NCBI GenBank assembly: GCA_948567375.1 | Contig: OX419755.1 | Span: forward strand, 51,354,291 to 51,418,290 | Origin: Lunularia cruciata | Taxonomy: Eukaryota > Streptophyta > Marchantiopsida > Lunulariales > Lunulariaceae | DNA: 64,000 bases | Direction of reading: 5' to 3' | Shown: in pieces, positions 22,617 through 34,499 of the stretch | Position numbering within the stretch: the stretch's first letter is position 1 | How the letters are laid out: the number at the start of each line of letters is the position of its first letter | Translations under genes and position numbers: made by a program | The notes under the pieces: model-generated | The model's input: the letters and a program-made list of their open reading frames with translations, nothing else | Databases searched by the model: none | What the model was told of the DNA's origin: nothing

Positions 22617-24887
22617 ATGGGTGGGTGTTTTAATCTAAGAGAGTGGATCACACTCTTAGAGGAACACGGGCTATTGAGATTGAGTAATTTCAAGAGGAGA
22701 AAATGTAGTGCAATTGATAGATTGGAGGTGTTTTGGAGAGAAGATGGGATGGATGCTCCTAGAGGAAAATTTCTTGCACCCCACTTTTTGTTCTTGAATT
22801 TATTCCACATTAAGATTATGTACACCAAACATTAGCAAATGAGAGTAGATCTTGTTTACCATTTTGAAGTAGATTTCATGAACATAATGATGAATTTGCC
22901 AAACCAATGATTTTACCTGTGGTGATATACAATAGAGAGTGTGATTTGACAATCTACATTCTATTATTCTCTCTTGCAGCATTCAAGTAGAAATCCATTA
23001 TGTAATTAGAACAAAAGTGATGTTTTGTAGTCCATAATTTTGATGAGGAATATTATCAACGGGTGATAACCTCTGAGGTCCCAATGGTAGTCCTAATCGT
23101 CCATGCCCCTTCCTGAATGATCATATTAACTCTCTATTGAAATAGGAAGAAGCAACTAAGTGTTTGCTATGTGTATGAATCATGGAGTCACAATTGCAGG
23201 ATTTGATGCAAGGAATGTAGGAGATGTTGAATGAGTTTTGGGAGATCAAGATGACAATGGAGGTATTGCAAATTCAAGTATGTACATTCAAAAATGATTA
23301 GGTAATGCAAGAAGGGAAATCATCCCAAAACTCAATACTAGTGTTTGAAGTATCTAGAGAGTCATCCATGCCAATGACACCAACCCCAATCAACAATGAA
23401 GCCATATTGTTACAACGAATGAAGAAGACGTGTAACCTCAAGCCTTACAAGGGATAACATTCCATGGGAGTAATGGAAACTAGATTTCAAGAATGAATAA
23501 AATACTTTCAATTATTTATAATTGAGATCATCGATCATTGTGCAAGCATATTTACATCTGGGTACTTGACTATCAAGCACTCACATGGTACAATGCTTGG
23601 GAACAATTAGTGTTGGCAGAAGGAAGAAAGATTGCTTGGACAGCAATGCAAGGAGGATTGTTGAAGAATTTCCAATCCGTGGATTTCATATAGATGGTTC
23701 AAACTCAACTATGGGGGTTGAAGCAAAAGAACAATATACAAGAGTTAATGGAGGTATTTCTCAATCTATAGGTTATGATAACCAATATGAGTCCAGCAAA
23801 AGCTCTCAACAATTTCAAATGGAGTTAAAAGAGCAAATTTGCCAAGACATAATGGTACAAAATCCTTGCACTATTTTTAAAGCCATTGCATGTGCTTAGA
23901 GAATAGAAAGGGTGCTTGGAGGAAGTGAAGTAGTCCTGATTCAACACTATTAGGCTAAAATACCACACTTTGGTGTACCAATTCCTATGGAATTGTGCAA
24001 CATTTGGTTCTAAGATTGAGGAGCACGACTGCTCCAAAGAGAATAAGGAAAAGTCAAAGAAAGTAGAGATGGAGTCCCACAAGGAGAAAGGGCTTGAGCA
24101 AAACAACATTATTTTTACAGTTGTGGCCAAGTTAGGCATAAAGCCATCAATTGTTATGCTTGTCTTCTTAGAGGCCCTTGGCCTCCATACAAGTGACCTT
24201 TGAACAACATGGAGAGATAAATTGAAGAGGAAGATGTTGAAATCACATCAAAAAACAAAGATTGCTAGTAAATGTACATCATAGCCTTGTTAGCTCAATG
24301 GAAGAGAGTAAAACAAGGAAGAAGAAGAGAATAAGTATGCAAAGGTTGATGAAGACAAACACACAATTGATTGTTACAAATGGAGTATTAGAGTGCAATC
24401 AAATGAGAGTATTGATAGACCTTGGAGCAACAAAGAATTTCTTGTCTTGCTCTATTGCAATAAGGATGGGGATGGAACTAGAGAATGAAGAAATAGAGTT
24501 ACCTAATGGTCAGAGAGAATTGAAACGTTACCTAGAAAGATAGCACTCTCTATAGGAGAATATCATGAAAAAATTGAAAGGCAAGTGATATGGTTAGCTT
24601 GTTATGATGTGATCTTAGTCATTTTATGGATGGAGAATTATAACCCATGGTCAATTGAAGAAAGAAAATAGTGAGAATTAGCCAATGGAAGATCATCGGA
24701 GATAAAGAAAGATTGCAAAGTCTAGAATTGCCTCTCTATGTCATAGGGACAATAGCTATTAGTAAGAAAGATAGATGTTTCATGGGAATAATAAGAGGAG
24801 TTAGAGTGCATAACTCAAGGGGAAACTTAGGGTCCATTTTGAAAGATGTGGTTAATGAATTTCAAGATGTCTTTCTTGATGATTTCT
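22617..24887 (+). mobile_element. First interior: gag and protease region of a chromovirus fossil
   Basis: A gag-like stretch (about 23150-24200) is followed by a protease-like stretch (about 24260-24880) bearing the retropepsin-type signature DLGATKNF. It ends at the next LTR before any RT sequence, so this interior lacks nearly all of pol. Broken in several places. It closely resembles the interior at 25462-28029 and is evidently a second copy of the same family. Confidence 0.75.
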
Positions 24888-25461
24888 TATAATACCAATA
24901 GTTAGACATATTATCTAGAGGTGAAAATTGGATTGGTAACATCTAGAAGGATGTTATGTATGATGAGCTAGATAGATCATATAGAAATGTCACCAAAAGA
25001 GTACTTTAACTAATAAGGCAAGAGTTGAAAATAGCCTGAAAATTTCAAAGCCAATTTTGAAGGCTTAAACAGATGAATTAGGCCTAAAAAATGTGCAAAA
25101 GCATTTGAATGAAAAAAATTTAGCCTTCACTCCTCTTTTCTATCTCATCAAGAGCTTTCTAAGAGATTTTGATATTCCCACAATAAGATTCTCTAAAGAT
25201 TCCTTTTAGTCAAAGATTCTTTGACCAACCAAATAAGATCAGAACTGACATGTCACCCATGCATGTAACCAATCTAAGGGTAGAGCTCATTGGCATATCA
25301 CCTATCCATGTATCCGATCCAAAGGTGGAGTTTCCTTTGAGTGAATCCTCTTTGATATAGAATAAAGTCAAGGTGCTCCTTTGGGGCATTGTAGTATTGC
25401 GTGTGAAGTTTTGTGTTTTTTTTCTTGTGTTTCTTAAGGTCTCCTATCCTTGGAAGATAGT
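24888..25461 (+). repeat. LTR 2 (shared, internal) of the chromovirus block
   Basis: About 574 bp, starting TATAATACCAATAG and aligned with the other LTRs. It is followed at 25464 by TGGTATTAGAGC, one mismatch from the usual plant primer-binding site for initiator methionine tRNA (TGGTATCAGAGC). This fixes the LTR end and shows it acted as the 5' LTR of the interior to its right. Confidence 0.85.
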
Positions 25462-28029
25462 GATGGTATTAGAGCAGGTGTTTCAATCCAAGAGAGTGGA
25501 TCACCCCTCTCGGAGTAACATGTGCTATTGAGATTGAGTTATTTTGAAGAGAGAAACCATATTGCAATCAATAGATTAGGAGTGTGTTAGAGAGAGAGGA
25601 TGGGATGGAGGCTCTGAGATGATAATATTCCACACCTTGATTTTTTTTCTTGAATCCATTCCACATCAAGGTTATGTACATCCATTGTGAGCAAGTAAGA
25701 GTATATTTTGTTTTCCATTTTGAAGCAAAGTTCATATATATAGTGATGAATTCACCAAACCTAATCATTTTCCTTGTGGTGATCTATGATATAGAGTGGG
25801 ATTTGATCATCTACATTCTGTTATGATATATCTAAATATACAAAATCCTCTCCCTTTCAACACTCAAGTAGAAATCCGTTATGTGGTTAGATCAAAAGTA
25901 ATGTTTAAGGATTTTGTAGTCCGCAATTTTGGTGAGGAATATTATCAATAAGTGATAGCCTCTTAAGTCCTAATGGTAGTCCCAATAGTTCTTGCTCTCA
26001 CTCAAGTGATTATATTAACACTCTATTGAAGTAGGAAGTAGTGATTGAGCAATTGTTATGTGTAAGAATCAAGGATTCATAATTGCAAGAGTTGATGCAA
26101 GGAATGCAAGGGATGTTGAACAATTTTCTAGAGATCAAGATGACCATAGAGGTATTGCAAAGTCAAGTATGTACTTTCAGAAATGATTAGGCAATTCACA
26201 AAGTGGAGTCACCCTAAAATCAAACACCAGCGGCCAAAGTACATGGAGAGTCACTCATGCCAATGATATTGATCTTGGTCAAAAATGAGGCCACATTGTT
26301 ACTATGGATGAAGAAGACATGCAATATTGAGCCTTACAAGGGACAACAATCCACGGGAGTAGTGATGAATTGGATTTCAAGAATGAATTGATACTTTCAA
26401 TTATTTTCAATTGAAATCACCAATCATTTTGTTAGCGTATTCACATGTGGGTACTTGACCAATAAGGCCCTCACATGGTACAATGTTTGGGAATAGATCA
26501 ATGTTTACAAAGAAGAGAGATGTCACTTGGACAGCCATGCAAGAAGGGTTGCTAAAGAACTTCCAATCCATTGATTCTTTGCAAATAGCCCAAACATAAC
26601 TATGGGATTGAAGCAAAAGAACAATGTACAAGAGTATGTGGAGGCATTCCTCAATCTATAGGTTGCAATAATTGACATGAGTCCAGCAAAAGCTCTTGAT
26701 AATTTCAAACAAGGGTTAAAAGAGTAAATTTACCAAGAAGTAATGGTACAAAACCCTTGCACAGTTTTTGAAACCATTGCTTGTGCTCAAAGAATAGCAA
26801 GGGTGCTTGGAGGAGGTGAAGGAGTAATTCTGACTCAATATTATCGGGTTGAAACACATTACTTTGGTGGACCAGTCCCTATGGAATTAGGCAACATTTG
26901 GTTCCCAGAATGAAGAGCATGACCACTCCAAGGAGAATGAGGATGGATCAAAGAAAGGAGAGACGGGGTCCCACAAGGAGAAGAGACTTGGAAAAATAAT
27001 CTTGTTGTTAAAATTGTGGCCAAGTTGGGCACCTAGCCATCAATTGTCATACTTGTTTTCCTAGATGCCCTTGGTCTCTATATAGGTGATCTTTGAATAA
27101 CATGGAGAGACAAATTGAAGAGTAGAATATAGAATTCACATTAGAAAATAAAGATTGCTAGAAACTATATCTTGCGGCCTTATTGGCTCAATGGAGAAGC
27201 AAAAAAGCAAGGGAATGAAGAGGACAAGTACATAGAGGTTGAAGAAGAAAAACTCAATTGATTGCTATAAATGGAGTCCTAGAAGGTAATCATGTGAGAG
27301 TATTGATAGACCCTAGAGCAACAAAGAATTGATTGTCTTGCTTTGTTGCAATAAGGTTGGGGATGGATCTAGAGAATCATGAGGATGAAGAGGTAGAGTT
27401 ACCTAATGGGCAGATAGAGAGGATTGATTTGTTACCTAGAAAGGTAACACTTTCCATAAGAGAGTATCAAGAAGCAATTGAGTGGCAAGTGATATGATTA
27501 ACTCATTATGATGCAATCTTAGGTATGTTATGGATGGAGCACTACAACCTCACGGTTGATTGAAGGAAGAAAGTAGCAAGACCTCAACAATGGAAGATCA
27601 TTGGGGTTAAAGAAAGAGCATACATGCAAGAATTACCTCTCATATATATCATAGGGACAATAGATATCTATAGACCAATAGATGTTTCATGGGCTTAATA
27701 AGAGAAGTCTAGAGTGAACAACTTGATGGACAAGCTCTTAAGAAATTGAAAGATGTGGTCAATAAATTTCAAGATATCTTGGATGACCTACCCTCAGGAT
27801 TACTACCAGAAAGGAGAGTAGATCATAAAATTGAGATAATTCTTGGGAAGACACCTCCTTGTAAGGCCCCATATTGTCTATCACCTCATGAGTTGGAGTA
27901 GTGTAAGTTCAAACTGAGGATATGCTATATAAAGTGTTTATCCAACCTAGCATATCATAATATAGAACTCTTGCCTTGTGTGTGAAGAAGATAGACAATA
28001 TAATAATGCATGTGCATTGACTACTTGGG
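25462..28029 (+). mobile_element. Second interior: gag, protease and start of pol
   Basis: It begins with the methionine-tRNA primer site and continues with gag-like (about 26050-27080) and protease-like (about 27200-27700) stretches. The segment that precedes RT follows (about 27780-28029). The next LTR cuts it at the start of the RT domain, and RT resumes at 28739. Broken many times. Confidence 0.75.
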
Positions 28030-28738
28030 TGTAATACCAATAGCTAGACACATGATCTAGAGATGAAATTTGGTTTTGTAACATCTAGGAGGATGTTATA
28101 CATGATGGACTAAGTAGATCAGATATAGGTATCACTGAAAGAGTACTTCTACTTATAGGTCAGGAACCAAAACATGCTTGAAGACTTTAGAATCAATAGC
28201 TAGACATATGATCTGGAGGTGAAACTTGGGGTGGTGACATCTAGAAGGATGTTACACATAATAGAGATGTAGATCAGATAGAGGTACACCAAAAGATCAC
28301 TACTACTAATAGGGTGGAAGTCAAAAAGCCATTATCAAAGGCCTAAACAGATGAATTAGGCCTCAAGAATAGAAGGATTCCCCTTCCTCAAGGGGAAAAG
28401 GCTTGCTTTCTCCCCCCATGATTTGTCTCATCAAGAGCTTTCCAATGGTACCTTGCCCATGCAATTCTGAGCTTCCTACAAGAATATTCAGTAAAGATTC
28501 CCTTTGGTCAACTAGATATGACAAGGACTGACATGTCACCCATCCAAACAACTAATCCAAGGATGGAACTTGCTGACAGGCCACCAATTCATGTATCTGA
28601 TCCAAGGTTGGAGCTTACTTTGAGGGGATCTTCTTTGCTATATAATAGAGAGTAGGTGCTCCTTTGGGGCATCAAAGGATTGAGTGTGAAATCTGTGTTT
28701 TCTCTCTTGAAGAGCTCTCTTGTCCTCAAAATATTACA
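28030..28738 (+). repeat. LTR 3: solo LTR inserted in the RT region
   Basis: A 709-bp LTR starting TGTAATACC and ending ATTACA that lies inside RT sequence, with RT similarity ending at 28029 and resuming at 28739. The five bases on each side, TTGGG and CGGGG, look like a diverged target duplication. It is longer than its relatives because about 165 bp of its left end is duplicated in tandem (second copy from about 28192). Confidence 0.75.
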
Positions 28739-31270
28739 CGGGGCCTAAATCAACAAATGGTGAAGAAAAAATATCTATTACCTTGCATGGATGCATGTTT
28801 GATCAACTCAATGGGGCAAAACACTTCACCAAAATTTATCTACAGAGCAATTACAACCAAATCAAGATCTCAGAGGAAGACATACACAAAATTACCTTTC
28901 AAACAAGATATGGTCACTTTGAGTACCAAGTGATGCCACTTGGCCTCACCAACACACCAACCACTTTCATGAGTTTGACAAATGACATATTTTGTCCATA
29001 CTTGGATAAATCTATTATTATTTTCCTTGATGATATCTTTGTCTGTAATAAGACGATGAAGGAGCACAAGCAATATCTACAAAAAGGCCTTCAAATTCTA
29101 TGATAGAATCAATTGTATGCCAAAATCTCAAAGTGAGAGTTTGGAAAATCTGAAATAGACTACTTGGAGCATAGGGTAAGTGCAAAAGGTATGTGAGTGT
29201 TAATTTTTAAAATAGAGGTCATTCAAAAATAAGGTGCTTTGAAAGATAAGACTTCACTCAAGAGTTTCTTGGGATTGATGGGGTACTATTGTCAATTTTC
29301 CAAGGATTTCTCCAAGGTTCCATAACCTCTAACAACACTACTTGGCAAGAGGAAGAATTGGATGTAGAGAACCACACAAGAATTGGCTTTTTGGGAATTG
29401 AAAGATGCATTACTACATGCACCAATCTTAAAATGATATGACCTAAAACATCCATTCAAGATAGCTATAGATACATCAAGCATTGCAATAGGAGTAGTCT
29501 TACAATAAGAATAGAATGATGGATGGCATCTAGTTGCATATTTCTCTTGAAAGCTATTACCAATAGAATGCAATTATCACACTGCCAAACAAGAAGAGTT
29601 TATCATTATCCTTGCAACCAAGCCTTGGAAGCACCATCTTGGCAAGAAAGCATTGTAGTGGAGAAAAACCACAAACCTCTAGTCTACCTTGAGACACAAA
29701 AAGATCTAGCTTGTCAATAGATATTGTGAGCAAAGTGGAGACAACGGTCCAACATGGCAATCACATACATAGAAGGCAAGGAGAAACTTGTAGATGTATT
29801 CACCTGAATGTCTATGACAATAATTTGGTGGTAGAGGTCAAGATGAACCTAGAATTTTTGCCAAGGATTCTTATTGCTATGAAGATTGATCCATAGATTG
29901 TAGGAGCTCAATCATCCAAAGGTATAACCAATACCCAAGGACTCACCTTTTATGATGGCAAGTTATGGATCTTGGATGCTCCAAACCTAAGAACCACCAT
30001 CCTAGCAAAATGTTATAATTTTGTATTGTATGTCATGTTGGAGTAGACAAGACCTTAGATGTAGTCAAACACCATTGCTATTGGTCCAAGATGAGCAATG
30101 ATGGGATGGAGTATGTTCAAAATTGCCTAATATATCAACAAAATAAAGCCTCTAATTAGATTCCCACATGACTCCTTCAACACCTCCTTACTCTTACACA
30201 ATGTTGGAAATAGGTCAACATGGATCTAGTTTGTGATTTGCCCAAGATCACCATAGGGTTTGACCTCATTGTAGTCTTTGTAGATCAACTCAACAAAATA
30301 ATTCTTATGTGTCCTACAACCAAGGATGTGACTACTACACAATTAGCTAAATTTCACTTAGTTTTAGTCTTTTCTCACCATTGCTTGTCTCAAGTGCTCG
30401 TCATTGATCGGGATACTCAATTCACTAGTTTGTTTTAGAAAACATTCTTTGACATCTTCAAAACCAAACTAGCCATATCTATGGCATACCATCCACAAAC
30501 CAATGGAAAAATAGAGCAGGCTAGTTGCACTATTGAGTACATGCTTTGAAGCTCCACCTTAGAGGAGCAAGAAAGGTGAGACACCTTACTCTCACTTGTG
30601 GAATTTTCCTACAACAATTTAGTGAATGCATCTACACATGTCACACCATTCTTCTTCACGTATGGAGAGCACCTTTTCACACCTTCAAGCCTAGTAACAA
30701 TCTATCTAGTTGTTACAAAAGTTGATATTGTCAACATTTTGTTTCTAAAATCAAACAAGATGTGGAGAATGCCAAGCACAAGTTGCAGATTGCCCAAAAT
30801 CAACAAAATCAATACATAGATGCACATTACAGGCACATGCAGTTCAGCATTGGGGATCAAGTCCAACTATTCACAATCAACCTCAAGTTAGTTGGCCCTA
30901 GTAAGCTCAGACCTTGTTTTATTGGGCCTTTTCCCATCCTTCATCAAATTGGCATAGTGGCTTATCACCTAGTTACTGTCACACATGAAGGTCCATCTAG
31001 TGTTCCGTGTTTCCTTATTATGAAAATATGCACCCCAACCACCCCACTTTCCTTCCATACAAGAAGTTAGACCTTGTTCAACACTCATTGATAACATGGA
31101 GGAATATGAAGTCAAATGTATTTTTCTAAACACATTTGTGGTACACGCCATCCACATGTGGAATATCTCATACATTGGAAAGGGTACCCCATTGTATGAG
31201 GTAAAATGGGAGCCAACAAAAAACTTGACCCATGCACGAATGTTAGTGCAAACTTTTGAGCAATAGCTTT
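28739..31270 (+). mobile_element. RT, RNase H, integrase and chromodomain-like part of the chromovirus fossil
   Basis: RT similarity is clear at 28740-29100, including RYGHFEYQVMPLGLTN and the FLDDIF catalytic-site region. RNase H-like sequence follows at about 29380-29700, integrase at about 29950-30750 and its C-terminal part at about 30760-31000. A chromodomain-like segment (EVKWEP) is at about 31080-31270. The order RT, RNase H, integrase, chromodomain identifies a Ty3/gypsy chromovirus. Broken many times. Confidence 0.82.
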
Positions 31271-33935
31271 GCAACAAGGACGTTGTCTTGTTGTGGTTTG
31301 TGTAGCCCATGAAAAAGTAAATTAGCATGGTTTATCTCCATATTAGTGGAGTGGGTTGTACGACGGATCTCATGGGTGAGATGTTGCCATATGAGTAATC
31401 TATGTACATGTATGTGTTTAGCCACATCTGTTATGATCTTATCCTTTTCAAAGGCTTTGATGTATATATATGGTGGAGAGTTGAGACAAGGAGGGTGTTT
31501 TAGTTGGAGTAGTCTTGAGCGGGAGGAGGACATTGAGGGTGAGAGTTGTAGCAGAGCATGGTAACAGGGCATCATAGAGAGGAGTTGAGTAGCAAATGTT
31601 CCATGCTTCCAATCTACCAATCCCAAATCCTTTTCTCATCAAGCTTTAGATTCTACACAATGATGGCTTACGAGACTAAATGGTGGTACATTTTGGGGCG
31701 GCATTCATGGAATCGATGATGGGAAACCCGGATCCTATTGTCCTTTTGGTGCTTACTTATGAAGAAGTCTAGGATTTAACAATTTATCTGCTCTTATAGA
31801 TAGAGAAAATTTAAATTTTTCTCATGAGCTTCAAAGTGGGTTTGTGGGGTCCATTTGTTAAAAAGTGAAGAGACTAAATGACAAACTTGCAAGAGATTGT
31901 GTCCCAAGAGGAGAACTTGGGAGTTTTTTTAAGATCAAAGGAGTTTGGGGAGGATATTTGAGAAGAGAAGTCCATGGTTGGAGAGAAAAGCTAACAAGCT
32001 ACAATTTGAAGATAGAAAGCATATGATTTGAGCAGATTCTATGGGAGATATGATCTATTGAATCAAAGAGGATAGAATTCATACCCAAGAACACAAAATA
32101 GGAGATTTAGAGAGCTTCATGAGGCATTTTCATGATCTACCAGTAAGGTTGGAGAGAAGATAAAGTGCTTATAGTTCTAAGTGCAATAAATTCTAGTTTT
32201 GGGTTAATCTCAAATCAGATTTGGTTGATTGAAGTTAGTGCTTTTGGGATGTAAGGTGTTGGAGAAGAGTTGATGATCAGGTTTGGAGTTTTGGTCACTC
32301 TCCAAGTTGTGGTTTGAGTCACCTTATGAAGAATTCTAGTGTTTTTGGTGGTTATATTTTGCACCTCTATGTAAAGGTTTCATGTGAATTCCTCAAAAGA
32401 AGAATTTAGTATCTTGGATCAAGTATATTTGGGTCTATAGAGCTCACAAGTTAGCCCAATTCAAAAATTGATCCCTATCTAGGGATTGGGATTGGATTAG
32501 GCCATCAAACTCTATAGAGGGTTAAACAAGGGCAAAATAAGCTACTATAGAAAATTTGGTTGGCTTTGGGTCCATGGAGAGTGAGAGTTGATGCAACAAG
32601 TTCTACTAAAAATATTGTCAAAAGCTCGGAAGAGCAATTCAATCTTCAATCATGATTGAATTGCAATTATCCTATTTTTGTGATTTTGATTAAAGATTTT
32701 TAGTTTTCTACAAATTTTTTGAAGATCAAGTGTACTTTTGATTCAAAAATCTGGGGAAAAGTTGCCAAGAACCATGAGCAAACCCTAAATTAAGAATTTT
32801 GAAATTAGGGTGAAAATTACAAAAAATTAGCCGAGTTTGAGAGCTTGTCAAAGAAGTTATAGTGATCAAATTGTGACTTATTTCATATCATTGGATAGCT
32901 TATCTTACAGGCTTTCCATTAAATTCTATAACACTTGAATCCAAGTCATAAATTTTTTTTATGTATTAATGAGTTGCACAAAGTTTCTGCCATAAAAAAT
33001 ACATAGAAGTTCCACACTTAGATTAGAAGTTGGTTGAAATTTTAAGAAGAAGGAAGCTTGGAATACAGATTGAAATTAGCTTAATTGTAAAAGTCCAAGA
33101 CCGAGGAGAGAAATAGAAGAATGGAAGCTCACATTGGGATACTTGAATGAGGGAAAATTTTGAATGCTTAGCATGAGCTTCGGGCTCATGTATTTATATG
33201 GATCATACAAGGCTCTTGAGAAGCTTCTCAAGAAGCTTCCTTGAGCTGCTTTCTTGGAGTGCAAGCCAAGTTAATTGGGAAGCTTCTCAAGAAGCTTCCT
33301 TCTAGAAGTCACTTACTTGGCATGCAATCTAAGCTATTTGGAACCTTCTAGAAGCTACCTACTTGAGGTGCAAGCTAAGCTAGCCAAGAAGCTTCCCAAG
33401 AAGCATCCTAGATACTTTTAGAATATTCTAGGCTAATTTGTCTTATTTGCTACTTTGTTAGCCCTACTAATTTTGTTGCTAAATTCCATACTATTACATT
33501 CATAATAGAGCAAGAATGCTTTCAAGCTCTTTTTTGACAAAAAACACAAAGAGTTATTATCAAATTCTTGTGATCAGATCTTCTTTATGCTTGCATGCTT
33601 GTTTGTATGCCTAGTTGGCTTGGATTGGTATGCATTCCTTCCTTCTAGGTATGTTATGTTTTTCTTCTTGGTAATGTTAGAAGTGATGACCAACAAACCA
33701 GGAGTGTGTTATATGATGATAGGTTAGATTGCCCATCACTCTCCTACCCAATAAAAGAAATCTTAGAAACAAGAGAGGAAGGTTTTACTAGTTGGGTACC
33801 ACATGCACTCAAATTAGTAGTGAAAAGTCTATGCACGACCTTTGATCCATAAGCTCCACATCTAGATATACTATGTGTTCTCAAATAGAGAAAGGTAAAG
33901 TACAACAACGTTGTATCTTTAAAAGGAGTGAGGTT
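31271..33935 (+). mobile_element. Long 3' non-coding part of the chromovirus fossil
   Basis: About 2.7 kb between the chromodomain-like segment and the last LTR, with no recognised protein. It ends in a purine-rich stretch (33920-33935, aaaaggagtgagg) directly before LTR 4, as expected of a polypurine tract. The region may contain an older unrelated insertion. A cluster of short palindromes at 33218-33409 is listed separately. Confidence 0.55.
33218..33409. repeat. Clustered GAAGCTTC / TTCTAGAA palindromes
   Basis: Diverged repeats of about 60 bp each centre on inverted GAA/TTC pairs: GAAGCTTC at 33220-33227 and 33232-33239, the same pair again at 33279-33298, TTCTAGAA near 33300 and 33346, and a further GAAGCTTC near 33389. 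Arrays of nGAAnnTTCn are the consensus of heat-shock elements. Whether they ever bound heat-shock factor is unknown. Confidence 0.5.
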
Positions 33936-34499
33936 TGTAATACCATTAGCTAGAAATATTATCTAGATATGGAAATTGATTTGGTAATATCTGGAAGGAT
34001 ATTATATATGATAGTCTAAGTAGATAAGATATAAGTGTCACCAAAAGAGTAATTTCACTAATAAGATAGAAATCAAAAACACCCTAAAAACTTTAGAGCC
34101 AATTTCATAGGCCTAAATAAATAAATTAGGCCTTGTAAAATGGAAAATCTCTATTTCTTTTAGAGGAAAAGTCATTTCCTTCTCCTCCTTATTTTTCTCA
34201 TTGAGAGCTTTCTAACAATACCTCACACATGCTATTTTGAGCTTCCTATAGGTTCCCCAAAGATTCTCCTTGGTCAAACTTGTTTGACCACCCAAATAGG
34301 ACAAGGATCAACATGTCACCAATCCATACAACTAGTCTAAGAGTAGAGCTTGCTAATATATCATGAATCCATGTGTTTGATCTAAGTGTGTAGCTCTTTT
34401 TGAGTGGATCCTCTTTGTTATGTAATAAAGACAATATGCTACTTTGAGGAATGAAGTCTTGTGTTCCTCTTGTGTTTCTCTTGTCCTTGGAACATTACA
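33936..34499 (+). repeat. LTR 4 (right outer) of the chromovirus block
   Basis: About 564 bp, starting TGTAATACCATTAGC right after the purine tract and ending CATTACA, followed by AATAG, which matches the flank to the left of LTR 1. It has the conserved TTATCTAG and GATATTATATATGAT words of the family. Confidence 0.87.

Larger units (their letters stand above)
22072..34499 (+). mobile_element. Block of Ty3/gypsy chromovirus fossils inserted in the Helitron
   Basis: The block begins TGTAATACC and ends CATTACA, and carries the same 5-bp flank, AATAG, on both sides (22067-22071 and 34500-34504) inside Helitron helicase sequence. It holds four related LTRs and the order LTR, gag-protease region, LTR, gag-protease-start of pol, LTR, RT-integrase-chromodomain, LTR. 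Integrase lies after RT and a chromodomain-like segment follows, which defines Ty3/gypsy chromoviruses. It is broken many times over and the LTRs differ from each other at very roughly a fifth of positions, so it is an old fossil. The outer duplication says that the outermost LTRs came in, or ended up, as one insertion unit. Confidence 0.85.

Noticed and set aside
22617-28029. A single long gag-pol element spanning both interiors
   Set aside because: The gag-protease region occurs twice with an LTR between, so two interiors are present rather than one.
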